64,000 nucleotides of DNA from Streptomyces sp. TSRI0107 (GCF_001905845.1 NZ_LIVZ01000006.1:372001-436000), one strand, 5' to 3'. Counted from the stretch's first letter, positions 39,000-48,923 are shown. The notes: generated by a model not told the origin, from the sequence alone. Numbers and translations are program-made.

Positions 39000-39569
39000 A
39001 TGAACCACGCCCAGCTCACCGCCCTAGGCCGTGCCCTCCGTCTGCTCGGGGAGCACGGGGAGGCGCTCACCGCCGACACCCCGGACGCCAGGCTGCACGA
39101 GGTGAAGGCGGATCTGCGGCGGGCCCTGGACCTGCTGGACGAGAGCGTCACGTCCGCCGCGCCCAGTACCCGCTGCGCCGAGCATCCGAACGGGCCCGTC
39201 GACGAGGCCGCGCCGGATCTGTGCCTGCTCTGCGAGACGCGGCGCCGGGCCGCCCGCCGTGCCGAGTTCAACGGGCCCGCCCCGGCAGCCGCGCCCACGC
39301 CCACCGCGCCGTCCCGGTACGGCACGCGCGGTGACCGCCCGCAGCCCCAGCAGCGGTGGCTGCCGGAGCTGTGGAACGGGCAGGAGTGGCAGCTGTGCGG
39401 GACCCCGCGCCGCGACCGGCGCGAGGCCGAGCTGTACATCGCCGCCCAGCGGCGCGGGTCGCGGCCCGCGATGGCGTACCGGCTCGTGCACGAGTTCACC
39501 GACTACGAGGTGCTGCGGGTGTGGGGCACCCCAGTACGGGTCGACATCGAGCCGATGGGCAACCTGTAG
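39000..39569 (+). CDS. Conserved hypothetical protein
   Basis: 189 residues from the ATG at 39000, five bases after the Uma2 remnant. The N-terminal helix pair is LGRALRLLGEHGEALTADTPDARLHEVKADLRRALDLLDE. A short Cys-His motif follows (RCAEHPNGPVDEAAPDLCLLC, i.e. C-x2-H then C-x2-C, possible zinc binding). The C-terminal part is WLPELWNGQEWQLCGTPRRDRREAELYIAAQRRGSRPAMAYRLVHEFTDYEVLRVWG. Seen in several Streptomyces to my knowledge, without a function. Convergent with the MFS gene, 11 bp apart. Confidence 0.65.
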   Translation: MNHAQLTALGRALRLLGEHGEALTADTPDARLHEVKADLRRALDLLDESVTSAAPSTRCAEHPNGPVDEAAPDLCLLCETRRRAARRAEFNGPAPAAAPTPTAPSRYGTRGDRPQPQQRWLPELWNGQEWQLCGTPRRDRREAELYIAAQRRGSRPAMAYRLVHEFTDYEVLRVWGTPVRVDIEPMGNL

Positions 39570-39580
39570 CCGGTGAGCGG

Positions 39581-41056
39581 TTACGCCTTGGTGGCGGACA
39601 GCTCCGGCTCCCCCGCCGCGGACGGCTGCGGGGCGTCCGCGACCCGCCGGCGCGGGATGAACGCCGCCACCGCGAACGCCAGCAGCGCCGCGCCCGCGCC
39701 CACCGCCAGCACCGTGCGGAAGCCGTCCTGCGACGGCAGCGACACCGGGCCGAACCGCGTCGTCATCTGGGCGAGGATCACGCCCGCGATCGCGCTCGCC
39801 GTGGACGTGCCGATGGACCGCATCAGCGTGTTGAGGCTGTTCGCCGCCGCCGTCTCCGACGGGTCCACGGCGCTCATGATCAGCGCGGGCATGGAGCCGT
39901 ACGTGAAGCCGATGCCGGCGCCGATCACGCAGGACACCAGCACGAAGTGCCAGACCGCGTCCATGAGGGCGATGTTCAGGGCGTAGCCGCCCGCCACGAT
40001 CAGGGCGCCGATCATCAGGGTCACCTTGGGGCCCCGGGCCCGGGAGACCGCCGCCGACACCGGCGCCGTCGCCATCATGACCAGGCCGGACGGGGCCATG
40101 ACGAGGCCCGCGGCGAGCATGGACTGGCCGAGGCCGTAGCCGGTGGCCGACGGGAGCTGGAGCATCTGCGGGATCACCAGCGACATCGCGAACATCGCGA
40201 AGCCCACCGCGATCGACGCCAGGTTCGTCACCAGCACCTGACGGCGGGCGGTGCTGCGCAGGTCCACCAGGGGCTGCGGGGTCCGCAGTTCCCACCAGGC
40301 CCACACCAGCAGGACGACGACCGCCGCGGCGAACAGGCCCAGGGTGGTGCCGCTCGCCCAGCCCCAGTCGGCGCCCTTGGAGATGGCGAGCAGGAGGCAG
40401 ACCAGGCCGACGGCCATGCCGATGCCGCCGACGACGTCGAAGCGGCCGCCGGTGCGGACCTTCGACTCCGGTACCAGGGCGACGACCAGGCCGGTGGCGA
40501 CGACGCCCAGGGCCGCCGACGTCCAGAACAGGGCGTGCCAGTCGAGGTTGTCCGCGATGAGCGCGGCGGCGGGCAGACCGAGGGCGCCGCCCACGCCGAG
40601 GGACGCGCTCATCAGGGCGGTGGCGGAGCCGAGCCGTTCGGCGGGGAGTTCGTCGCGCATGATGCTGATGCCGAGCGGGATGACACCGGAGGCGAGGCCC
40701 TGGAGGACGCGGCCGGCGATCATCGGGGTGAGGGAGTCGCTGAGCGCGGCGGTGACCGAGCCGGCGACCAGCAGCACCATGCTGACGAGCAGCATGCGGC
40801 GCTTGCCGACCATGTCGCCGAGGCGGCCCATGACGGGGGTGGCGACGGCGGCGGCGAGCAGGGTGGCGGTGACGGCCCAGGCGGTGTCGGAGGCGTCGGC
40901 GCGCAGCAGCTGGGGCAGTTCCGGGACGATCGGGATGACCAGGGTCTGCATCAGCGAGACGACGATTCCGGCGAACGCCAGCACCGCCACGACGGCGTTG
41001 GGCCTCGGCGGTGCCGCTCCCCCGGTCTCGGCGGGGCGGGCAGGGGCGTCGGGCAT
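39581..41056 (-). CDS. MFS drug exporter, DHA2 (14-TM) family
   Basis: 491 residues from the ATG at 41056 (GGAGG about 10 nt upstream). Fourteen hydrophobic segments are visible. The MFS motif A is GRLGDMVGKRRMLL; antiporter motif C-like sequence is SLGVGGALGLPAAALI. QTLVIPIVPELPQLL and GRVLQGLASGVIPLGISIMRDELP are standard for DHA2 actinorhodin/multidrug transporters. It would export a toxic compound using the proton gradient. The promoter is overlapped by two palindromes (41091-41131), so a repressor probably controls it; no regulator gene is adjacent. Confidence 0.92.
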   Translation of the reverse strand: MPDAPARPAETGGAAPPRPNAVVAVLAFAGIVVSLMQTLVIPIVPELPQLLRADASDTAWAVTATLLAAAVATPVMGRLGDMVGKRRMLLVSMVLLVAGSVTAALSDSLTPMIAGRVLQGLASGVIPLGISIMRDELPAERLGSATALMSASLGVGGALGLPAAALIADNLDWHALFWTSAALGVVATGLVVALVPESKVRTGGRFDVVGGIGMAVGLVCLLLAISKGADWGWASGTTLGLFAAAVVVLLVWAWWELRTPQPLVDLRSTARRQVLVTNLASIAVGFAMFAMSLVIPQMLQLPSATGYGLGQSMLAAGLVMAPSGLVMMATAPVSAAVSRARGPKVTLMIGALIVAGGYALNIALMDAVWHFVLVSCVIGAGIGFTYGSMPALIMSAVDPSETAAANSLNTLMRSIGTSTASAIAGVILAQMTTRFGPVSLPSQDGFRTVLAVGAGAALLAFAVAAFIPRRRVADAPQPSAAGEPELSATKA

Positions 41057-41090
41057 GGCGGGGCCTCCGTCGAAGGGAATCCAGAGTGCT

Positions 41091-41131
41091 TGACTTAGGC
41101 AACTTTAAGTCAGCTGCTTGACTTACTCAAG
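41091..41131 (-). promoter_or_regulatory. MFS promoter overlapped by two palindromic operators
   Basis: On the minus strand, -35 TTGAGT (41130-41125), 17-bp spacer, -10 TAAAGT (41107-41102). Palindrome 1 is TGACTTA-N8-TAAGTCA at 41091-41112, covering the -10; palindrome 2 is CTTGA-N5-TCAAG at 41117-41131, covering the -35. The 10-mer GCTTGACTTA occurs at 41088 and 41116, 28 bp apart. MarR- or TetR-type repression is likely. Confidence 0.75.
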
Positions 41132-41145
41132 AAACCCAGGACAGC

Positions 41146-41181
41146 GGAACGGCCGGGACCCCGCAGGGTCCCGGCCGTTCC
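41146..41181 (-). terminator. Terminator after the OYE gene
   Basis: Perfect 16-bp stem: 41146-41161 with 41166-41181, loop CGCA. It lies 12 bp after the stop codon of the minus-strand OYE gene and before the MFS promoter. No long T-run, as is usual in this GC range. Confidence 0.85.
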
Positions 41182-41192
41182 GTTCCGCTGTT

Positions 41193-42323
41193 TCAGCTCA
41201 GCGTCCGCAGCGCCGCCGCGTCGTACGGCGCCAGCTCGTCGAAGCGGCCCGCGAGCACCTTCTCGGCCCACTGCGGGTCCTGGAGCAGCGCGCGGCCCAC
41301 GGCGACCAGGTCGAACTCGTCGCGCTCCAGGCGGTCCAGCAGGTTGTCGAGGCTGCCGACCGGGGCGCCCTCGCCCGCGAACGCGCGGATGAAGTCGCCG
41401 TCGAGGCCGACCGAGCCGACGCTGATGACCTGCTTGCCGGTGAGCTTCTTGGTCCAGCCGGCCAGGTTCAGGTCGGAGCCCTCGAACTCGGGGAGCCAGT
41501 AACGGCGGGTGGAGGCGTGGAAGGCGTCCACACCGGCCGCGGCGAGCGGGGTGAGGATGGCCTCCAGCTCCTCCGGGGTCGCGGCGAGCCGGGCGTCGTA
41601 CGCCTCCTGCTTCCACTGGGAGTAGCGGAAGATGACCGGGAAGTCCGGGGAGACGGCCTCACGGACGGCGGCGACGACCTCCGCCGCGAACCGGGTGCGG
41701 GCCACCGGGTCGCCGCCGTAGGCGTCGGTGCGGCGGTTGGTGCCCGACCACAGGAACTGGTCGATGAGGTAGCCGTGGGCGCCGTGCAGCTCGACGCCGT
41801 CGAAGCCGATGCGCTCCGCCGCGGCGGCGGCCTCGGCGAAGGCGCCGATGACGTCGTCGATGTCGCGCTGGGTCATCGCCTCGCCGGTGCCCTCGGTGCC
41901 GTCGACGCGCAGCCCGGACGGGCCGACGGCCGGGGCCTCGGCGAAGGGCGGCCGGCCGGGCTTGCGGACCATGCCGATGTGCCAGAGCTGCGGGACGATC
42001 CGGCCGCCCGCCGCGTGGACCTCCTCGGCGACCTTCGCCCAGCCGGCCAGCTGCTCCTCGCCGTGGAACCGCGGGACGCGGCTGCTCTCGCCGGCCGAGG
42101 CGTGGCCGACGTAGGTGCCCTCGGTGACGATCAGACCGACGCCCGCGGCGGCGCGGCGCGAGTAGTACGACGCCACGTCCGCGCCGGGGATGCCGCCCGG
42201 GGAGAACTGGCGGGTCATCGGCGCCATGACGATCCGGTTGGGGAGGGTCAGGCCGTTGAGGGAGACGGGCCGGGCGAGGATCCGCGCGGCGCGGGCGGCG
42301 GGAGTGTCGTCGCTGAGGGTCAC
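41193..42323 (-). CDS. Old-yellow-enzyme family NADH:flavin oxidoreductase
   Basis: 376 residues from the GTG at 42323 with AGGAG upstream. FMN-binding TIM barrel: LPNRIVMAPMTRQFSPGGIPGADVASYYSRRAAAGVGLIVTEGTYV, QLWHIG (His of the active site region), FDGVELHGAHGYLIDQFLWSGTNRRTDAYGG (conserved HGAHGYL), ISVGSVGL and DLVAVGRALLQDPQWAEKVLAG. The reaction is probably NAD(P)H-dependent reduction of an activated alkene or dienoyl compound. A TetR-like operator palindrome lies just upstream at 42341-42354. Ends at a strong hairpin. Confidence 0.92.
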   Translation of the reverse strand: MTLSDDTPAARAARILARPVSLNGLTLPNRIVMAPMTRQFSPGGIPGADVASYYSRRAAAGVGLIVTEGTYVGHASAGESSRVPRFHGEEQLAGWAKVAEEVHAAGGRIVPQLWHIGMVRKPGRPPFAEAPAVGPSGLRVDGTEGTGEAMTQRDIDDVIGAFAEAAAAAERIGFDGVELHGAHGYLIDQFLWSGTNRRTDAYGGDPVARTRFAAEVVAAVREAVSPDFPVIFRYSQWKQEAYDARLAATPEELEAILTPLAAAGVDAFHASTRRYWLPEFEGSDLNLAGWTKKLTGKQVISVGSVGLDGDFIRAFAGEGAPVGSLDNLLDRLERDEFDLVAVGRALLQDPQWAEKVLAGRFDELAPYDAAALRTLS

Positions 42324-42340
42324 GGGGGGAGCTCCTAGGG

Positions 42341-42354
42341 ATACCGAGCGGTAT
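42341..42354 (-). promoter_or_regulatory. TetR-type operator upstream of OYE gene
   Basis: ATACCG-AG-CGGTAT, perfect 6-bp arms, 17 bp before the GTG at 42323. The arm sequence is typical of TetR/AcrR binding sites (ATACCGN2CGGTAT). No TetR gene is adjacent. Confidence 0.65.
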
Positions 42355-42558
42355 GTGCGCGTGCAACGACCCTAACGGGACCTTCCGCCGGAGCATTCCG
42401 CTTGTCGCCCCGCAATGTTTGTGATCCCGGACACGTGCTGCGTCCGCGCCGGGGCGCACCCCTCTTCCGCCGGTTCCGCAACTCCCCGGCCGCCGACCGG
42501 GTGACGCGGCGGCCCGTCCGTCCGGAATATGCCTGAAGTGCCGCGTATATATCACTTT
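42355..42558 (+). promoter_or_regulatory. Upstream region and leaderless promoter of the exopolysaccharide operon
   Basis: TATATA at 42546-42551 is 7 nt before the GTG at 42559, with no ribosome site, so the mRNA is probably leaderless. GGAAT at 42524-42528 lies 15 bp before CGTA at 42544, a spacing reminiscent of ECF-sigma promoters (envelope-stress type), which is speculative. The rest (42355-42520) shows nothing recognisable. Confidence 0.4.
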
Positions 42559-43857
42559 GTGACTATCACGGAAACCTCAGCAAGCAATGGGACGACGGAC
42601 CCGGAGGCCCTTCGCGGCACCACAGTCGCCGTCGTCGGCCTCGGTTACGTCGGACTCCCCACCGCCCTCGCCCTGTGGAGCGCGGGCGCCACGATCATCG
42701 GGGTCGACACCAGCGACCGGCGCATCGCCGCCATCCGCGCCGGGACCGTCGACCTGCTCCCCGCCCAGCACGCGACCCTGGCCTGCGTAGAGAACACCGG
42801 CGACTTCCGCATGACCTCCGACGCGAGCGCGCTGCGCGACGCGAACGCCGTCGTCGTGTGCGTTCCCACCCCGGTCACGCAGGACCACGCGCCCGACCTG
42901 ACCGCACTGCGCGCCGCGTGCGAGACGGTCGTCGAGAACGCCGTGCCGGGCCAGCTGATCGTGCTGACCTCCACCAGTCATGTCGGCACCACCCGGGAAC
43001 TGCTGCTGGAACCGCTCGCCGCGCGCGGACTGCGGGCCGAGGAGGACGTCTTCGTCGCCTTCTCCCCCGAACGCATCGACCCGGGCAACGAACGCCACCT
43101 GCCGGAGAACACCCCCCGGATCGTCGGCGGGGCGGGACCGCTCAGCACCCGGGCGGCCACCGCCCTGCTGGGCCCCACCGCCTCCCGCCTGCACGAGGTG
43201 GCCGGCCCCGAGACCGCCGAGATGGCCAAGCTCTGGGAGAACATCTACCGGGCCGTGAACATCGCCCTGGCCAACGAGCTGTCCGACGCCTGCGTCCACC
43301 TCGGCCTGGCCCCGATCCCGGTCATCGAGGCGGCGGCGACCAAGCCGTACGGGTTCATGCCGTTCTACCCGGGGCCCGGAGCGGGCGGCCACTGCATCCC
43401 CTGCGACCCCTACTACCTGCTCGGACAGCTGCCCTCCGCGAAGTCCGCCCCCTTGCTGCGCACCGCGATGGCCGCCCTGCGCGAGCGGCCCGCGCAGATC
43501 GCCGCCCAGGCCGCCGGCCTGCTGGACGCCGACGGGCTGTCCCTCGTCGGCGCCCGCGTGCTGGTGCTCGGCGTGGCCTACAAGGCGGGGGTGTCGGACG
43601 TCCGCGAGAGCCCGGCCCTGCGGCTGATCGAACTGCTCGCCGGCCAGGGCGCCGAGGTCTCCTACAGCGACTGCCACGTGCCCGCGCTCACCGTGGCCGG
43701 CCGGACCCTGACGTCGGTGCCGGACCCCGAGGACACCGGCTGGGACCTCGTCGTCCTGCACACCGCCCACCCTGGCGCCGACCTCGGCTGGCTCGACGCG
43801 GCACCCCGCGTCCTGGACACCCGGCGCCGCCTGCACGCCCGGACCGGTGCCCGGTGA
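42559..43857 (+). CDS. Nucleotide-sugar dehydrogenase (UDP-Glc/UDP-ManNAc type)
   Basis: 432 residues from the GTG at 42559; an ATG at 42529 in frame has no ribosome site. Rossmann motif VAVVGLGYVGLPTALAL near the N-terminus, VVCVPTPVTQDHAPDLT, AFSPERIDPGN, LWENIYRAVNIALANE, and catalytic Cys in GAGGHCIPCDPYYLL. VLVLGVAYKAGVSDVRESPALRLIELL follows in the C-terminal domain. The enzyme oxidises C6 of a UDP-sugar to a uronic acid, giving UDP-GlcA or a UDP-N-acetylhexosaminuronate for polysaccharide synthesis. First gene of a four-gene operon; it overlaps the synthase gene by 4 bp (GTGA). Confidence 0.93.
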   Translation: MTITETSASNGTTDPEALRGTTVAVVGLGYVGLPTALALWSAGATIIGVDTSDRRIAAIRAGTVDLLPAQHATLACVENTGDFRMTSDASALRDANAVVVCVPTPVTQDHAPDLTALRAACETVVENAVPGQLIVLTSTSHVGTTRELLLEPLAARGLRAEEDVFVAFSPERIDPGNERHLPENTPRIVGGAGPLSTRAATALLGPTASRLHEVAGPETAEMAKLWENIYRAVNIALANELSDACVHLGLAPIPVIEAAATKPYGFMPFYPGPGAGGHCIPCDPYYLLGQLPSAKSAPLLRTAMAALRERPAQIAAQAAGLLDADGLSLVGARVLVLGVAYKAGVSDVRESPALRLIELLAGQGAEVSYSDCHVPALTVAGRTLTSVPDPEDTGWDLVVLHTAHPGADLGWLDAAPRVLDTRRRLHARTGAR

Positions 43858-45335
43858 CCGCTCCGCACTTCTCCCTGCCGTTCACCCCCACCGCCCCGGC
43901 CGGCTCCGCCGCCCGACGCCTGCTGACCTCCCTGAAACGCCGGGTGCAGCCGTACCTGGCGCCGGGCGAACGCATCGGGCTGCTGCGGCTGCTGGGGCTG
44001 ACCGCGCTGCTGCCCGTCCTCTATCTGATCGCCCGGCGCGCCGTCCAGGTGCCGTACCAGACCAGCGTCATCACCTTCTACGGACTGACCGTGCTGACCG
44101 GCACCGCCTGCCTGCTCTACCTCGCCTACACCCAGTACGACGACCCGTCGGTGCACACCCTGCGCCGGCGTGCCCGCGGGCACGAGGGGTTCCCCGCGCT
44201 GCCCGAGCGGCCGAAGGTCAGCTTCCTGCTCGCCGTGAAGGACGAGGCCGGCAACGTCGAGGCGTGCGTCCGCTCGATGGCCGCGTCCGACTACCCGGAC
44301 CTCCAGGTCGTCGTCGTCGACGACGGCTCCACCGACGGCACCGGCACCATCCTCGACGGCCTCGCCGCCGAACTCGGCATCACCGTCATCCGGCTGGAGG
44401 CCAACGTCGGCAAGAAGGCGGCACTCGTGCGCGCCTGCGCGGTCGCCGACGGCGACATCCTCGTCTTCACCGACTCCGACTGCGTCATCGCGCCGGACGC
44501 GCTGGGCCGGTGCGTCCGGGCCATGGTCCGCCACCCGGAGCTCGGCGCGGTCAGCGGCCACTGCCGGGCCCTCAACCAGCGGGCCAGCCTGCTGACCCGG
44601 GTTCAGGACGTCTGGTACGAGGGGCAGTTCCGCATCGCCAAGGCCGCCGAGGCCTCGTTCGGCGCGGTGTCCTGCGTGTCCGGGCCGCTCGCCGCCTTCC
44701 GGCGCGAGGCCATCTACAACTACCTGCCGGCCTGGGCGGAGGACCGGTTCGCCGGAGCCCCCTTCCGCTTCGCCACCGACCGCCAGCTGACCGGCTACGT
44801 CCTCGGCCAGGCCTGGCGCGGGCAGGCGCTCAAACGCCGGCACGCCGACTCGCCGTTCGTCACCGGCCACGACCACCCGGAGCGGCGCTGGCTGGTCGGC
44901 TACTGCCAGTCCGCCCGGGTGTGGACGAACGTGCCCGCCCGGTGGCGCCCGTTCATGCACCAGCAGGTGCGCTGGAAGAAGAGCTTCATCCGCAACCTGT
45001 TCTTCACCGGCGGCTTCATGTGGCGCCGCGGGCCGGTCCCGGCCCTCCTCTACTACGGGCACGCCCTGTGGGTGGTGGCCGCTCCCGCGCTGGTCTTCTT
45101 CCACCTGGTGTGGGCGCCCCTGCACTGGGCGGTCGGACTCACCCTCCTCTACGTGTCCGGCGTACTCCTCAAGGGCTGCATGTGGGGACTCGCCTTCCGC
45201 CTCGACAACCCGGGCGACCGCCGCTGGCGGTACCGGCCCCTGATGAGCCTGCTCTCCTGCTGTGTCCTGGCGTGGCTCCTGCCGTACGCCGCCCTCACCC
45301 TCCGCCGTGGAATCTGGACAAGGACCCCCGCATGA
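43854..45335 (+). CDS. Processive GT2 glycosyltransferase (exopolysaccharide synthase)
   Basis: 493 residues from the GTG overlapping the previous stop. Two N-terminal membrane helices (LLRLLGLTALLPVLYLIARRAV, VITFYGLTVLTGTACLLYLAY), then a cytosolic GT-A domain: FLLAVKDEAGNVEACVRSM, VVVDDGSTDGT (DD), FTDSDCVIAP (DxD), CVSGPLAAFRREAI, and the processivity signature QQVRWKKS (Q/R-x-x-R-W). Three or more C-terminal helices would form the export channel. This is the hyaluronan-/PNAG-/chitin-synthase type, building a polymer from UDP-sugars and extruding it. Polymer identity is open: the dehydrogenase suggests uronic acid, the deacetylase suggests N-acetylhexosamine. Confidence 0.92.
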   Translation: MTAPHFSLPFTPTAPAGSAARRLLTSLKRRVQPYLAPGERIGLLRLLGLTALLPVLYLIARRAVQVPYQTSVITFYGLTVLTGTACLLYLAYTQYDDPSVHTLRRRARGHEGFPALPERPKVSFLLAVKDEAGNVEACVRSMAASDYPDLQVVVVDDGSTDGTGTILDGLAAELGITVIRLEANVGKKAALVRACAVADGDILVFTDSDCVIAPDALGRCVRAMVRHPELGAVSGHCRALNQRASLLTRVQDVWYEGQFRIAKAAEASFGAVSCVSGPLAAFRREAIYNYLPAWAEDRFAGAPFRFATDRQLTGYVLGQAWRGQALKRRHADSPFVTGHDHPERRWLVGYCQSARVWTNVPARWRPFMHQQVRWKKSFIRNLFFTGGFMWRRGPVPALLYYGHALWVVAAPALVFFHLVWAPLHWAVGLTLLYVSGVLLKGCMWGLAFRLDNPGDRRWRYRPLMSLLSCCVLAWLLPYAALTLRRGIWTRTPA

Positions 45336-45484
45336 CCCTGACGATGCCCCGCCGCCCCGAGCCCTTCACGGGCCGGGCGGCCAGAAGCCTGCACCAGGCC
45401 GCCCGGCTGTCGGGCTCCCTGCTCTCCGCCCTCGCCGTGGCGGCCCTCTACTGGGTCGTCCTCACCCGCGGCGGTGCCCTGTGA
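45332..45484 (+). CDS. Tiny membrane protein of the exopolysaccharide operon
   Basis: 50 residues, with ATGA overlap to the synthase gene and GTGA overlap to the deacetylase gene. A basic N-terminal half (MPRRPEPFTGRAARSLHQAARLSG) precedes one transmembrane helix (SLLSALAVAALYWVVLT). Its strict embedding between two coupled genes argues that it is a real component, perhaps an assembly or regulatory subunit like PgaD. That comparison is by position only. Confidence 0.75.
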   Translation: MTLTMPRRPEPFTGRAARSLHQAARLSGSLLSALAVAALYWVVLTRGGAL

Positions 45485-47013
45485 CGCCCCCGGCGGGAGC
45501 GCCCCGCCCCGGGCTGGTGCGCCGCTGCCTGATGCGCAGCACCCTCGGCACCCTGGCCGCCGTCGTCGTGACCGTCCCGTTCCTCACCGCGTGGAAGGTC
45601 GACGTCGAACGGCGCGCGGTGTCCGCCCAGGTCCCCGCGCCCGCCACCCCGGCCGACGCGCGGCCCCAGCGCCACGAGGCCGCCCACGCGAGCGCGCCGA
45701 TCGTCCTCGCCTACCACGACATCCAGCCCGAACCGACCAACGACTACACCCTCACCCCGAAGCAGCTGGACGACCAGCTGGCCGCACTGACCAAGGCGGG
45801 CTACCGCAGCCTCACCACCGACGAGTTCATCCGCTACCTGGCCACCGGCCGCACCCCGTCCCCGCGCAGCGTCTACCTCACCTTCGACGACGGCACCCGC
45901 GGCCTGTGGACGTACGCCGACCAGATCCTCGCCAAGCACAAGATGACGGGGTCGGCCTACCTCATCACCAGCAGGGTGGGCAAGCACCGCCCGTACTACC
46001 TGTCCTGGGCGGAGATCGACCGGATGGCCGGCTCCGGGCGCTGGGACTTCCAGAACCACTCGCACGACGGCCACACCCGGGCGGCCGTCGACTCCTCGGG
46101 ACGAAAGGGCGCGGTGCTCGCCAACCGGCTCTGGCTGGCCGAGGAGAAACGCCTGGAGTCGGAGAAGGAGTACCGGACACGGGTCGAGACCGACCTCGAC
46201 AAGTCCCTGCGCGCCTTCGCCGACCACGACCTGCCCAAGCCCCGGGTGTTCGCCTACCCGTACTCGGAGGCGGGCGCGCCGACGAACCTCGCCGGCCAGA
46301 CCACCTCCGTACTGGAACAGCTGCTGCACGCGCGGTTCGACACCACACTCACCAACTCCTCCTCGCGCCCCCTTCCGGCGGGGCCACGGGCCGCGGCCGC
46401 CGGGCAGGTGCAGCGCATGGAGGTGATGCGGGCGACCACGACCGACGCGCTCATGAAGCGGATCGCGGAGTGGACCTCGCGCGTCCCGGACGAGGTGCCC
46501 GAGCCGCTGCGCCACCCCGAGCAGTGGCGGTTCCCGACCAGCCTGTCCGGCACGGACGTGTCGGCACTGACCGGGAAGGGCCTGGAGAAGGGCACGTACG
46601 TGCAGGCCGCCCACCTGCCCATGGCCACCGCCGACTGGCACACCTACCGGGTGGACGCCACCGCCGACCGGCTGAAGGGCCCCCAGACCGGCGTGTCGAT
46701 CAAGGTCGGACACGGCAGCCTGCACCCGTCCGTCGTCACGGTGTCCGCGTCCGAGCTGCGGGTCACGGAACAGCCCGTCGGCGCCGAGCAGCGGGTCACC
46801 GTCCGCAAGCTCACCCAGACGGCCAAGCACCGCATCACCGTCAAGGTCTCGCCGCGGTCCGTGCAGATCACCGTGGACGGCACCTCGCTCACGGTCCGCG
46901 CCACCGACCGGCCCGCCCCGGCCCGCACCAACGGCGGGTTCTCCCTCGCCGTCCGCAACGCCGGCGAGGACACGCCCTGGCCGCGGTTCACCTCCCTGCG
47001 CGTCAGCCCCTGA
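45481..47013 (+). CDS. Membrane-anchored polysaccharide deacetylase (NodB domain)
   Basis: 510 residues from the GTG overlapping the previous stop. N-terminal signal anchor (MRSTLGTLAAVVVTVPFLTAW), then a carbohydrate esterase 4 domain: APIVLAYHDIQPEPTNDYTLTPKQLDDQLAALTKAGY, YLTFDDGTRG (catalytic DD), FQNHSHDGHT (metal His pair), RVFAYPYSEAG. The AYHDI and EFIRYL features resemble PgaB/IcaB exopolysaccharide deacetylases. The C-terminal 170 residues are beta-rich (QAAHLPMATADWHTYRVDATADRL through FTSLRVSP), like a laminin-G/concanavalin sugar-binding domain. It would deacetylate the polymer outside the cell, consistent with poly-N-acetylhexosamine. Confidence 0.92.
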   Translation: MTPPAGAPRPGLVRRCLMRSTLGTLAAVVVTVPFLTAWKVDVERRAVSAQVPAPATPADARPQRHEAAHASAPIVLAYHDIQPEPTNDYTLTPKQLDDQLAALTKAGYRSLTTDEFIRYLATGRTPSPRSVYLTFDDGTRGLWTYADQILAKHKMTGSAYLITSRVGKHRPYYLSWAEIDRMAGSGRWDFQNHSHDGHTRAAVDSSGRKGAVLANRLWLAEEKRLESEKEYRTRVETDLDKSLRAFADHDLPKPRVFAYPYSEAGAPTNLAGQTTSVLEQLLHARFDTTLTNSSSRPLPAGPRAAAAGQVQRMEVMRATTTDALMKRIAEWTSRVPDEVPEPLRHPEQWRFPTSLSGTDVSALTGKGLEKGTYVQAAHLPMATADWHTYRVDATADRLKGPQTGVSIKVGHGSLHPSVVTVSASELRVTEQPVGAEQRVTVRKLTQTAKHRITVKVSPRSVQITVDGTSLTVRATDRPAPARTNGGFSLAVRNAGEDTPWPRFTSLRVSP

Positions 47014-47037
47014 CCGGCACGGCGACACGCGAAACGC

Positions 47038-47082
47038 CCGAGGGCGGCACCCCCAGCAGGTCGCTGGGAGTGCCGCCCTCGG
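47038..47082. terminator. Bidirectional terminator between the deacetylase and groEL genes
   Basis: 20-bp stem with one mismatch: 47038-47057 against 47063-47082, loop AGGTC. It sits between two convergent genes (stops at 47013 and 47112) and can serve both. Confidence 0.88.
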
Positions 47083-47111
47083 CGTAGGACCGGGTGACCG
47101 ACAGGAGTCGA

Positions 47112-48734
<1,623 letters not shown>

Positions 48735-48860
48735 GTGAAGTGGTCCCTCCAGGACTGGGGGTGATTCCTTCGGACCGCGCCCGCGCCCGCGACGGACGGC
48801 CTGCCTGCCTCGTGGTTCCTTGCCCCACCCGGCCTGCGGCCTCACCGACCCGGTCCTTCG

Positions 48861-48923
48861 TTGTCACTCTCACCTTCAGAGTGCTAACGCCAATGATTAG
48901 CACTCGCCCCCATCGAGTGCAAG
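48861..48923. promoter_or_regulatory. Two tandem CIRCE (HrcA) operators upstream of groEL
   Basis: CIRCE 1: TTGTCACTC (48861-48869), N9, GAGTGCTAA (48879-48887). CIRCE 2: TTAGCACTC (48897-48905), N9, GAGTGCAAG (48915-48923). Consensus is TTAGCACTC-N9-GAGTGCTAA. The two are also 9 bp apart, so four half-sites follow each other at an 18-bp period. They lie 127-189 bp before the groEL start. Confidence 0.9.

Noticed and set aside
48879..48905. An inside-out CIRCE (GAGTGCTAA-N9-TTAGCACTC)
   Set aside because: It is explained by the facing halves of two normally oriented CIRCE sites 9 bp apart.
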